From: Parabacteroides goldsteinii
Lineage (GTDB): Bacteria > Bacteroidota > Bacteroidia > Bacteroidales > Tannerellaceae
NCBI RefSeq assembly: GCF_015550595.1
Contig: NZ_JADNBB010000001.1
Location: forward strand, 181,741 to 245,740
Direction of reading: 5' to 3'
Length of the DNA stretch: 64,000 nt
Numbering within the stretch: the first letter of the stretch is position 1; every line of letters begins with the position of its first letter. The notes under the pieces are model-generated. The model saw nothing but the letters and a program-made list of their open reading frames with translations. It did not search any database and was not told where the DNA came from. A program made the position numbers and the translations under genes. Below, in pieces: positions 10,401 to 18,604 of the stretch.

Positions 10401-11422
10401 AGATATTTGAACCATTCTATCAGATCAACAAAAAAGAAAAAACATCTACCGGAACCGGTATCGGTCTACCGTTAGCTCGTTCATTGGCTATGCTCCATTC
10501 GGGCAATCTCTCATTGGATACGGAAGCAATCGACAATTCATTTATATTGACTCTGCCTCTTACTCAGGAAAAAGTCAGACAACAGGAGAGTTCCGCTCTT
10601 CAGGAAGAGTTCATTTTCTCCGAAGAGGATACTAATATTCATATTGAAGGCCGGAATTATACCCTTTTGCTTGTAGAAGATAATGATACCATGCGTTCAT
10701 TTCTTGCTGAAAAATTACAAGAGTTTTTTATTACCGAAACTGCTCCAAACGGAAAAGTAGCCTTGGAGATCCTGAGCGAACATCCTGTCGATATTGTTGT
10801 TAGCGATATCATGATGCCTGTCATGAACGGTCTCGAACTATGTAAAGAAATGAAAGCGAACATTGAGCTCTGTCATATTCCGGTCATTTTCCTGACGGCT
10901 AAAAACGATCTCGACAGTAAGATCAACGGCCTGCGCCTGGGAGCCGAAGCTTACGTAGAAAAGCCTTTCTCATTCAATTATCTGGCAACACAGATTTCTT
11001 CATTGCTGAATAACCGGCAAAAAGAACGTGAGGCTTTTTCTAAACGCCCGTTCTTTCCGGTCAATAATATACAAATGAATAAGGCCGATAAAGAATTCAT
11101 GGATCGTATTATTGCCATTATCCACGAAAACATCACAGATGAAAACTTCGGTGTTGAGAAACTCGCAGAAAAACTTTCCCTGAGCCGTTCCAGCCTGTTA
11201 CGCAAAATAAAGGTTTTATCCGGACTGTCACCCAATGATTTTATCCGTCTGATCCGCCTGAAAAAGGCCGCAGAATTAATGCTCGACGGCAAATACAGAA
11301 TAGGAGAAATCTGCTATCTGGTCGGCATTAACTCCCCTTCTTATTTTAGTAAAATATTTCAGAAACAGTTCGGATGTACTCCTAAAGACTTCGAAAAACA
11401 GAATCAGCCGCCGAATCCTTGA
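7418..11422 (+). CDS. Hybrid two-component system sensor/regulator (HTCS)
   Basis: Single-polypeptide sensor that binds a glycan fragment in the periplasm and activates its polysaccharide utilization locus. It has 1334 residues. Order: signal peptide; about 14 periplasmic propeller repeats to about residue 690 (repeated ...WIGT.. units, from GLSESQVKVILQDSYGFMWF); Y_Y_Y domain (about 700-770); one membrane helix (about 785-805); HisKA with the phospho-acceptor His in IAHEIRTPL (about H840); HATPase (GTGIGLPLA); receiver domain with phospho-acceptor Asp in VVSDIMMPVMNG (about D1130); AraC-type HTH at the C-terminus. It converges on the SusC/SusD/alpha-galactosidase operon and is its likely regulator. 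All key catalytic residues appear intact. Confidence 0.95.
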   Translation: MRRIHYLYLLMFFCLLQLDATNRKPFNYYFSHISSKDGLSESQVKVILQDSYGFMWFGTKNGLNRYDGTSIQTINCDDYIAGKGDHNISALFEDENKKLWVGTDRGVYIYDPIYDLFTFIDLKTENGEQMGNWVAKIISDRSGNIWVLIPDQGVFRYKDNKLYYYAITNKDNIKRESPSAICVRENGEVWIGTVGVGLFRYDPKTDSFAQYHTDKDNNTLMNQYIFAMCEYGDWIALAIHDGELKKYNPDTNVLQTVKAPGVHYTVLRDVACFDQKKLWVCSHAGLFIIDESHEKVTHLQEDLMHSYSLSDNIIFCIHKDQEEGIWLGTKFGGVNYLPNHQLLFEKYVPSSSESSLNTRRIREIVEVPDGKIWIGTEDNGINILDPETGEVKQLQYPAAERKNHLMTHSMTTHNNQLYCGLFKQGFDIIDLSTQSIKHYSPKSLNIDEESVYALLVDSKGQTWLGNGWGLYLAKPGTLDFKKINEVGLDWIFHIMEDSKGRIWIASMGSGIWKFTPNDHSFKKYNHEPKDSTSLSSNSVSSSMEDSKGQIWLSTDRGGICRYNEKEDNFTTFSKEQGLPDDVAYKILEDKNHNLWFGTNKGLVKFKPETGDIRIFTTQDGLIGNQFNYNSGLKASDGKFYFGTIDGLIAFNPDDDEQNDFIPPIYITKFSIYNKEITVHTPNSPLSKSILHTNRIVLPYDLSNISFDVAIPSYSSTRNKECFYKMEPLDNNWIKANSNQNISYAKLPPGEFIFHVKGTQEELANAQSTTSLHITILPPWWLSVWAYIIYTILILCLIYGWFRWYKQRKERQMEEKQKLFEIAKEKELYEVKVEFFTQIAHEIRTPLTLINSPLETILEMDIQDSKIKRNLNVIAQNTKRLLELASQLLDFRKIDANKFKMDFIWVNVGTLLKDTILRFEPTMVQQKKELSIAIPDKEVIAAIDQEAVTKILSNLLNNALKYSAHKIKVELQQAETTFSIRITNDGNRIPAELSLQIFEPFYQINKKEKTSTGTGIGLPLARSLAMLHSGNLSLDTEAIDNSFILTLPLTQEKVRQQESSALQEEFIFSEEDTNIHIEGRNYTLLLVEDNDTMRSFLAEKLQEFFITETAPNGKVALEILSEHPVDIVVSDIMMPVMNGLELCKEMKANIELCHIPVIFLTAKNDLDSKINGLRLGAEAYVEKPFSFNYLATQISSLLNNRQKEREAFSKRPFFPVNNIQMNKADKEFMDRIIAIIHENITDENFGVEKLAEKLSLSRSSLLRKIKVLSGLSPNDFIRLIRLKKAAELMLDGKYRIGEICYLVGINSPSYFSKIFQKQFGCTPKDFEKQNQPPNP

Positions 11423-11438
11423 TTCCAAAGGATTTGGC
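11410..11438. terminator. Hairpin between convergent HTCS and glycosidase genes
   Basis: An 11-bp stem with one G-T pair (GCCGAATCCTT / AAGGATTTGGC, 6-nt loop) overlaps the HTCS stop codon and sits in the convergent gap. It has no clear T tract, so it may be a weak or Rho-assisted bidirectional terminator. Confidence 0.4.
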
Positions 11439-11454
11439 GACCTCTGTCTGAGTA

Positions 11455-13797
11455 CTATTTTATTAACTTCAAACATTCAATATCCTGAAAAGAGGAAATT
11501 GTCCGGACAAAAAATACGCCTTTTGACAGATCGGCAATATTGACGTCATAGCTGGTTTGCGGAGATAAAGCAGGAAACTGTTTCAGTAACGTTCCCTGCG
11601 TCGAGTAGATAAGAATCTTTTTCAATTCTTTTTCCGTCTGTATAAACAAATGATCGTCCTTTACCCAGCCGATTACTTTTTTATCTGGTGTAGTAAGATC
11701 GGACACCCCCGTTCCTCCACCTTTCTTATCTATTCTATATAACTTCACGCCACAATCAGGTAAAGAGAAAGGTATTTCCTCCCCTTTCAATGACACATCC
11801 TGACCGGTCCACAACTCTTTGATACCTTTCACATCGGAAGAAGTAATTCCCAACCGGGACAGCTTTATATCCTCCGATACCGACTGGGCATTATAATTAA
11901 ATGCAGCCACATACGTATAATCATCCGTATCCAGCATAAAGAGACGTTCCCCCCGATTCCTTCCCCAACTATTCTTACCTGAGGCTTTCGCGCCCTCTAC
12001 CGGATAAAAAGATTTACCGATACGGGCTATATCATTCACATCGGCATTCGTCGCAAACTTCTCTGCCTTCTGACGGGCAGCGAAGTCACCGACACAAGTA
12101 CCTTTTTGGCTGAAATTATCACCCAGAATATATGTCCCGGTAATAACTCCGGAAGTGATGCGCATACGGTTCTCATCTTCGCTATAAGCATCTTTATGAA
12201 GTACCAAGTGATCGGCATCATTAAAGTGATAAACTCTATCGAGCCACCAGCCATAAGAAAGCCCGTTCATTACATATTCGGTATCTTCTTTCGCTCCCCA
12301 AGCATCGCAACTGATACGACGAGAGTTCCCGTATTGCGCCGGGAAAGCAGGAGCAATGGATAAAGCCATAAACATATCATCCCCACACAGCTCTGTCAGA
12401 TACTTCATTCCGCTGTTATACGCCTGTACACCGGTCGTAACATTCTTATCATAATAAGAGTCCGCTTCAAGGATCGCATTGTTCAGAAAGTCAAACTTGA
12501 TGTATTTATAGCCCAGTTCCTTAAAACGGTTGATGAAATAGCTCATCCGTTCACGGGTTCCGGGATGTGTCGGATCCAAAGCCCTGGAAGCAATCTTTTT
12601 AGGCTTTCCGTTCACATACAGGTAAGCCTCTCCGTATCTGTATTTGCTGCCTTCCATCGTGCGGCTACCATTTTCACCCCAATCAGAGAAAGGTGCCCAA
12701 TAAATACCTGGAACCTGCCCGTTATCGACACATTGTTTAGCAAAGGTTTTCAACTGGTCGTCAGTTAGATTATCCCAGTATGAGTCAAGGATCACATAGG
12801 CTGTACCGTCATTATTAAAATGATTCGGTTGCAGGTTCGTACTGATATAATCGGAGACATCGAGGACACCGGTAAAATTCAGTTTATCAGCCATTGCTCC
12901 CCAACTATTCCAGCCAAAGACATTTCCTTTCGCCCATTTACGGGGAGGAGCAACCAGCGCATTCGCTTCGCCGTACGTCTCAAGTCCTTTGCGCCAGTCA
13001 TCAAACATTCCGACCAGAATTTTCGGAGATTTCAGTTTCGTACCGGAAATACTGCCGTGGGGTTTCGAACCCTCAGCATCGATATCATGGGTAATACGGT
13101 GGCTTATCCCGCCAAAGCATTCCAAGCGGTTCACCTTCTGGTTACCGGAAGTAGAATAACGTATTCCTGTTTTCCAGGTGTCATGTTCTACAGAACCAAT
13201 CACCAGCCCTTCGCGTGTATCACCCGAATAGATAGAAGTAACCTCGAATGAGACAGAGTCTACCGACAAGGCAAGCGCAGAATAACCGATCCAGGCATCA
13301 TTATCGAACGGGACGGATAAAACACGGTTGGAAGAATTGGCGTTCAGGAAAGAACTGGCAGTCTCAGTAACAACCGGAGCAATATAATTACTTGACATTG
13401 TCGTCTCTGATACAATATACGCTTCCGTCAGGAAGTAATTTTTATCCGGATAGAAATAAAACGATTGCTGCAGAGAAGGCTTTTCACCCTGTGCGGCATA
13501 AGTAAACGTATATTTATGTCCGGCACCGAAAGCATCATCAACCGTTTCTTCAAAAAAAGTCGGTGCGGCATATTCTGAACTGCACAATAGCAGATCTTTA
13601 TCTTTCGCCTGAACAAAAACACCTGCCAGTATGGTCTCTTCCTTATGGATAAAGTCGCATGTCTTTGTTCCTTCATTATAAACGATCTTCCAGTCACCGG
13701 AAGTAATCACTTGCTGTTCGCTTGCAAAAGCCTTTGTCCCAAACAGAAGGCTGACAATACCTATTAATAAGTAGTTTCTTATTGAAAAAATCTTCAT
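11455..13797 (-). CDS. Clan GH-D glycoside hydrolase (alpha-galactosidase-like) with C-terminal sorting-like domain
   Basis: Predicted secreted alpha-galactosidase-type enzyme. The ATG at 13797 (780 residues) starts a normal signal peptide ending KAFAS; an ATG six codons upstream is less likely because AAAAAAG-rich sequence resembling a ribosome site lies between them. After an N-terminal beta domain comes a barrel beginning FGWNSWGA, with the presumed nucleophile Asp in YIKFDF (about D436) and acid/base Asp in RRISCDAW (about D498), as in GH27/GH36 relatives. The last ~75 residues (IYSTQGTLLKQF, DLSKGVFFVR, terminal KLIK) look like a type IX secretion sorting domain. It is a paralogue of the enzyme at 18605. 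Exact GH family and substrate are uncertain. Confidence 0.85.
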   Translation of the reverse strand: MKIFSIRNYLLIGIVSLLFGTKAFASEQQVITSGDWKIVYNEGTKTCDFIHKEETILAGVFVQAKDKDLLLCSSEYAAPTFFEETVDDAFGAGHKYTFTYAAQGEKPSLQQSFYFYPDKNYFLTEAYIVSETTMSSNYIAPVVTETASSFLNANSSNRVLSVPFDNDAWIGYSALALSVDSVSFEVTSIYSGDTREGLVIGSVEHDTWKTGIRYSTSGNQKVNRLECFGGISHRITHDIDAEGSKPHGSISGTKLKSPKILVGMFDDWRKGLETYGEANALVAPPRKWAKGNVFGWNSWGAMADKLNFTGVLDVSDYISTNLQPNHFNNDGTAYVILDSYWDNLTDDQLKTFAKQCVDNGQVPGIYWAPFSDWGENGSRTMEGSKYRYGEAYLYVNGKPKKIASRALDPTHPGTRERMSYFINRFKELGYKYIKFDFLNNAILEADSYYDKNVTTGVQAYNSGMKYLTELCGDDMFMALSIAPAFPAQYGNSRRISCDAWGAKEDTEYVMNGLSYGWWLDRVYHFNDADHLVLHKDAYSEDENRMRITSGVITGTYILGDNFSQKGTCVGDFAARQKAEKFATNADVNDIARIGKSFYPVEGAKASGKNSWGRNRGERLFMLDTDDYTYVAAFNYNAQSVSEDIKLSRLGITSSDVKGIKELWTGQDVSLKGEEIPFSLPDCGVKLYRIDKKGGGTGVSDLTTPDKKVIGWVKDDHLFIQTEKELKKILIYSTQGTLLKQFPALSPQTSYDVNIADLSKGVFFVRTISSFQDIECLKLIK

Positions 13798-13820
13798 GAT
13801 ATCTTTTTTGGTCATTAACT

Positions 13821-13857
13821 AAAACACCGGGCAAAGACATACCTTCCCCGGTGTTTT
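13821..13857 (-). terminator. Intrinsic terminator between SusD and the distal glycosidase
   Basis: An 11-bp perfect inverted repeat (AAAACACCGGG / CCCGGTGTTTT, 15-nt loop) that on the - strand ends in TTTT. It lies between the SusD-like gene and the last enzyme gene of the locus and may reduce read-through into it. Confidence 0.65.
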
Positions 13858-13885
13858 TCTTCTACAATCCTTTTGCCTTTCTATA

Positions 13886-15463
13886 TTATCTGTAACCAGG
13901 ATTCTGATCATCGGCAGTCATATCCGGATTCTGTTCGATCTCTACGTTGGGTATCGGATAACGAACGTTGAAATCTTGAATCGTTCCGGAACGTTTCGCC
14001 CATTTGTTGCGTGCCTTGATATACTCAACAAACTTACCTGTACGGATCAGATCGGCACGACGCCAGTTTTCTCCCAGGAACTCACGCATACGTTCATCCA
14101 GTATTTTGATACGGAAATTATCCTGCGACATGCCTGTATCCCATCGTTTATCAGCCGGAATGCTAAAGTTCCAGGCACGGTTACGTACTTCGTTTACTTT
14201 TTCCACAGCCTGTGAGGTCTGTCCCAATTCATTCAGACACTCTGCATAACTTAACAATACATCTGCATAACGAAGAGCCGGAATATTCTTACCGGAGTTC
14301 CACATATTATTAATACCCAGACCTGAATGCTGGTCGGTACGGTAGTCTTCATATTTCTTTACATGCGGCTTCAGTTCGTCATGGTCTTCGCCCAAATCTT
14401 CCCAGGCAACACATTCCAGGTTCGGCACTTCTCCGTTATACGTAAAGTCGTAACGTATGCTTTCTTCCTTACGTTCGTCGCCATCTTCCCAGATACCACC
14501 GTTTTCTACGGTTTCATATCCATATTCAGTGACAACAACATTGTCGTAACCGGCAAAGTAACAACCATCAGTCCACCAGTTCTGTGCTACACGCGAACCG
14601 ATCTGAAACTGGATCTGGTTACGGTTCGGATTATTGTTAAACTGGAATTCATAGATAGATTCTGCCGTATTCGGCTTCTCGTAATTCCATAGGTCGGCAT
14701 AGTTCACCAATGAATAACCCATCCCCATTACTTTCTCGAAACATTCTTTCGCCTTGCTGAAATCACGCAAACCGGTTTCCGTCGGAGCCGACATATAAGC
14801 CTTACCAAGCATGGTATAACCAGCACCCGAAGTTGCACGTCCGGCAGTATTGTTTTTCGGTGCATATTTAGCAGCTTTTTCCAGATCGTTGATAATAAAC
14901 TGCCAGACATCGGTCAAAGGTTGGCGGCCATACCCGGTCTCTTCCAGTTTGTTCAGGTCGATGATAGGTATTTCACCCCAATACATTGCCAGTTCATAAT
15001 CTACAAAACCACGAATGAAAGCAGCTTCACCCAAAAGTTCTGCTTCTTTTGAGCCTTCCGCCAAATCAGGCACATCCAATGCCCGAATGATCTTAGCTGC
15101 AGCAGTAACTACAGGGAAACGTTTGTTCCACTGGTCTCTCACCTTTTCATGGAGCGAGTTCAGGTTAGCGTCATAACGGTCGAGAGCCGCCCCTTGTCCA
15201 CCCCCTTTATGCTGAAGTGCACCACGCTGTATCTCATCAGAACCCATCATCAGAAAACAGGCACGCTCATCCTGACGGGTATTATCGCGCCAAGTATTAT
15301 AAATACCTTTCAGATTCAGTTCTATAAACTCTACTTCCGAATAGATTTGTTCTTCCGTCAGTGCTTTCTTGTTTTCCTGTGTCAGGAAATCGGAACAAGA
15401 CGTGGTGATCCCGACAGTAAATGCCAAAGCCAGCAATCCGATCAAATTATATCTCTTTTTCAT
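13886..15463 (-). CDS. SusD/RagB-family glycan-binding lipoprotein
   Basis: Surface lipoprotein partner of the SusC-like channel at 15485. It has 525 residues with a lipobox (TTSC) followed by SDFLTQENKKALTEEQ, typical of the RagB/SusD family. TPR-like helices include GEAAFIRGFVDYELAMYWGE and RYADVLLSYAECLNE. The C-terminus has the family pattern FNVRYPIPNVEIEQNP. The 21-bp gap to the upstream SusC gene indicates one transcript. Context with GH36 and clan GH-D enzymes suggests an alpha-galactose-containing ligand (inference). Confidence 0.94.
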   Translation of the reverse strand: MKKRYNLIGLLALAFTVGITTSCSDFLTQENKKALTEEQIYSEVEFIELNLKGIYNTWRDNTRQDERACFLMMGSDEIQRGALQHKGGGQGAALDRYDANLNSLHEKVRDQWNKRFPVVTAAAKIIRALDVPDLAEGSKEAELLGEAAFIRGFVDYELAMYWGEIPIIDLNKLEETGYGRQPLTDVWQFIINDLEKAAKYAPKNNTAGRATSGAGYTMLGKAYMSAPTETGLRDFSKAKECFEKVMGMGYSLVNYADLWNYEKPNTAESIYEFQFNNNPNRNQIQFQIGSRVAQNWWTDGCYFAGYDNVVVTEYGYETVENGGIWEDGDERKEESIRYDFTYNGEVPNLECVAWEDLGEDHDELKPHVKKYEDYRTDQHSGLGINNMWNSGKNIPALRYADVLLSYAECLNELGQTSQAVEKVNEVRNRAWNFSIPADKRWDTGMSQDNFRIKILDERMREFLGENWRRADLIRTGKFVEYIKARNKWAKRSGTIQDFNVRYPIPNVEIEQNPDMTADDQNPGYR

Positions 15464-15484
15464 ACTTGTAATCCTTTTAAATCA

Positions 15485-18400
15485 TTAAAAACTAAAGTTC
15501 AAACCAAATACATACATCTTTGTCGGAGGATATCCGTAATCGCCTGTCTCTGGATCGAATCCTTTGTATTTGGTTGCACAGAACAGGTTGGATGCGGTAA
15601 AGTAAACACGCAGGTTTTCCACTTTGATCTGGCTCAACAACGGTTTCAGGAATGAATAAGCCAATGTCAGGGTAGACAAACGCAGATAGGATGCATTCTG
15701 AATCGTATAATCCATATCAGACGGATTATAACGGTTATAACCGCTGGTCGTATTGGCAATCACACGCGGAACGGAAGCACCGGTATTTTCGGGTGTCCAG
15801 CGATCCAACAGATCTGAAGAAGCCATACTTGTACCTGTACTGTTGATCAAACCTTCATAGTATGAACTGATCTTCTTTGCTCCGTAAGAATAGTTGAATA
15901 CAGCATTCAATGTAATGCCTTTATAGTTTAAATCCGTAGCAAATCCACCATAGAACTTCGGATCCTGTTTGCCTACAACGACACGGTCAAGCTGATCGAT
16001 TACACCGTCAGGAACACCGTCAGGACCGGATACATCTTGCGGGAACAGGTCACCCAGGCTTACATGCTTACCATTAAAGTCAAGATTTTCCCATTCACTG
16101 CGGTTCGATTCGTTAGCGATACCGCCTGTCTTATAAGTATAAATGTTATTCAAAGATTCACCCAGGAAGATATTCTTTTCACGCAGGTCATCTTTCGCAT
16201 TCAGGATCTCTTTTACTTCGCCATACAATTTGGATACCTCGTTCTTATCAAAAGAGATATTAGCATTCACATTCCATGTAAAGTCTTTTGTCTGTACCGG
16301 AGTTGCATTGACTGTTACTTCAAAACCGTTATTCTTTACAGAACCGATATTTTCCCATGTTTCGCTATAACCGGAAGTCAGCGGCAAAGAGTGCTTCATT
16401 AACAGGTTATCGTTCTTGATAAAGAACCCATCCAAAGAAACATTCAAACGATCATTCAGAAATGCCATGTCAAGACCGATATTGGTCTGTTTCTGTTTCT
16501 CCCAAGTAATAGCCGGTGTACCTCTCAAACCGCTGGTAGCATAAGAAGCCTCTCCGTTACTGACAGAAGAGAAATACAATGTCCGGTAGGCATAGTTTTC
16601 GATATCCTGGTTACCAACCACACCATAACCAACGCGGAATTTCAAACGGTCTAAAATAGTCTGGTCTTCCATGAATGCTTCATTCGTGATATCCCATGCA
16701 GCAGAGAAAGAAGGCAGGATACCCCAACGGTGACCTTTTGCAAATTTAGAAGAACCGTCATAACGGGCTGTAGCCGTCAAATAGTAACGCATGTCATAGT
16801 TGTAATTCACCCTACCTAAAACAGACACAAGGGTATTTGCCTTAAAATCAGAATCGAGTTCTTTCTTATCGTTAGCAGCAGCACCTTTCAGGTCATTCCA
16901 CAGCAAATCGTCACTGGCAAAACGATCACCTTGTGCTTTGGTATAATTTTCTGTGTTTTTGGTTGTACTTGTACCAAACAGGAAATTCATACGGTGTTTG
17001 TTGACTGTCTTGTCGTATGTGATTGTATTATCCCACTGCCAGTTCAACTGTGACCATCTTTCATGTTTTGCTCGTGCATCCCCATTATAGTGGCGGATTG
17101 CTTCCTGAATATAAGAAGGTGTATATTCGAACCAAGTCTGTGAAGAAACGTCCAGTGCAAATGTTGAACGGATATTCAATCCCTCAATCGGGTTGATATT
17201 GATGTAATTGGAAGAAAGGAAACGATTACGGGTACGTTCACGAGCTACTTCCTGTGAGTTGAACGGGTTATAATCATTGTTATTTCCTTCATTGTGCACA
17301 CGATAGTACAGTGTCAAATAGTCCCATGTATAACGAGTTGAAGGGTCACGGAACGGTTCCGGGTTCAATAATGGGTTTGCATTCAACGCTTTATCGTACA
17401 CATCATCTGTCGGTAAATTATTTTCCGTACGAGAAAAAGAAGAGTTTGTTCCAATCTTTAACCACGGTTTAATCATAGTCTCCGCATTAATACGACCGGA
17501 ATATTTTTTTTCTTTTGAATCTCCGATCAATCCGTCGATATTAGCATAGTCGAAGCTAATATAAATATTGTTCTTTTCTGTTGCATTAGAGAAACTTACG
17601 GAATGGTTCTGCTGGAAACCGTTGCTGATTACTTCATCCAACCAGTTATAGCTCTTACCTGCGCGATAAGATGCAAACTCATCATCAGAGAAAGCCGTAT
17701 TGGTATTCATCAATGTACTGTTTATATAATCCTGACGGTTTGCAGTTGGATTATCATGCATATAACCATTGGCAAAAGCATCTATACGCAAATCAAACAA
17801 CTGCTGTGCATCCATTGTCTTCGGACGCTGGGTAATTTTTGAGAAACCAACCCAACCGTCGTAAGTAACACGTCCCTCACCGATTTTACCTTTCTTAGTC
17901 GTGATAAGAACAACACCGTTAGCACCACGTGATCCGTAAAGGGCTGTAGCAGAAGCATCTTTCAACACCTGAACAGAAGCCACATCGTTCACGTTGATGG
18001 CGTTAAAACCACCGTAACCGTTACCCATAACCAAACCGTCGACAACGTAGATCGGGTCTGAACCGGAATTGATCGTATTCACACCACGGATCTTGATACT
18101 TGAATCGTCACCCGGACGAGTTCCTTTGGTGATCAAAACACCGGCTACACGTCCCTGAAGAGCTTCATTGACAGTTGTTACCGGTCTTTCTTCCAACACT
18201 TTGGAATCCACATGTGCAATAGCACCTGTCAGGTCGCTTTTCTTCATGGAAGCACCAACGATAACTACTTCATCGATCGATTGTGAATCTTCCGAAAGCG
18301 ATACGTTGATAACCGACTGGTTACCTACTTTCACTTCTTTCGTGTCATATCCTATATAACTGATCACCAACGTAGCGCCGGGCGATGCAGTCAAAGAATA

Positions 18401-18583
18401 TTTCCCATCCATATCCGATATAGTCCCTTGCGTTGTTCCCTTGAGAACAACGCTCGCTCCCGGGAGCGACTCCGACGTTTTAGCGTCGGTGATCGTACCT
18501 GTAATTGTTATGTTTTGCGCGAAAACGGTACCGCAACATAATACAAGCATCATCAAAATACTAAAAAGCTTGATCTGTTTCAT
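15485..18583 (-). CDS. SusC/RagA-family TonB-dependent transporter of the alpha-galactoside locus
   Basis: Outer-membrane importer forming a complex with the SusD-like protein at 13886. The ATG at 18583 (1032 residues) begins the signal peptide (MKQIKLFSI...VFAQ); an ATG at 18604 would add seven residues and abut the upstream stop, so it is rejected. A carboxypeptidase-regulatory-like domain at about residues 25-100 (LPGASVVLKGTTQGT, ISYIGYDTKEV) is followed by the DEVVIVGAS motif, the plug (LQGRVAGVLI, IRGVNTINSG, DPIYVVDGLV) and the barrel ending FGLNFSF. It starts 21 bp after the clan GH-D lipoprotein gene stop. Confidence 0.95.
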   Translation of the reverse strand: MKQIKLFSILMMLVLCCGTVFAQNITITGTITDAKTSESLPGASVVLKGTTQGTISDMDGKYSLTASPGATLVISYIGYDTKEVKVGNQSVINVSLSEDSQSIDEVVIVGASMKKSDLTGAIAHVDSKVLEERPVTTVNEALQGRVAGVLITKGTRPGDDSSIKIRGVNTINSGSDPIYVVDGLVMGNGYGGFNAINVNDVASVQVLKDASATALYGSRGANGVVLITTKKGKIGEGRVTYDGWVGFSKITQRPKTMDAQQLFDLRIDAFANGYMHDNPTANRQDYINSTLMNTNTAFSDDEFASYRAGKSYNWLDEVISNGFQQNHSVSFSNATEKNNIYISFDYANIDGLIGDSKEKKYSGRINAETMIKPWLKIGTNSSFSRTENNLPTDDVYDKALNANPLLNPEPFRDPSTRYTWDYLTLYYRVHNEGNNNDYNPFNSQEVARERTRNRFLSSNYININPIEGLNIRSTFALDVSSQTWFEYTPSYIQEAIRHYNGDARAKHERWSQLNWQWDNTITYDKTVNKHRMNFLFGTSTTKNTENYTKAQGDRFASDDLLWNDLKGAAANDKKELDSDFKANTLVSVLGRVNYNYDMRYYLTATARYDGSSKFAKGHRWGILPSFSAAWDITNEAFMEDQTILDRLKFRVGYGVVGNQDIENYAYRTLYFSSVSNGEASYATSGLRGTPAITWEKQKQTNIGLDMAFLNDRLNVSLDGFFIKNDNLLMKHSLPLTSGYSETWENIGSVKNNGFEVTVNATPVQTKDFTWNVNANISFDKNEVSKLYGEVKEILNAKDDLREKNIFLGESLNNIYTYKTGGIANESNRSEWENLDFNGKHVSLGDLFPQDVSGPDGVPDGVIDQLDRVVVGKQDPKFYGGFATDLNYKGITLNAVFNYSYGAKKISSYYEGLINSTGTSMASSDLLDRWTPENTGASVPRVIANTTSGYNRYNPSDMDYTIQNASYLRLSTLTLAYSFLKPLLSQIKVENLRVYFTASNLFCATKYKGFDPETGDYGYPPTKMYVFGLNFSF

Positions 18584-18604
18584 AATTGATAAATTTAAGA
18601 ACAT

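Noticed and set aside
11455-13815. Upstream start codon for the clan GH-D enzyme at 13815
   Set aside because: It would put six charged residues before the signal peptide. The ATG at 13797 begins the signal peptide directly.
18584-18604. Upstream start of the SusC-like gene at 18604
   Set aside because: It adds MFLNLSI before the typical signal peptide and abuts the upstream gene's stop.
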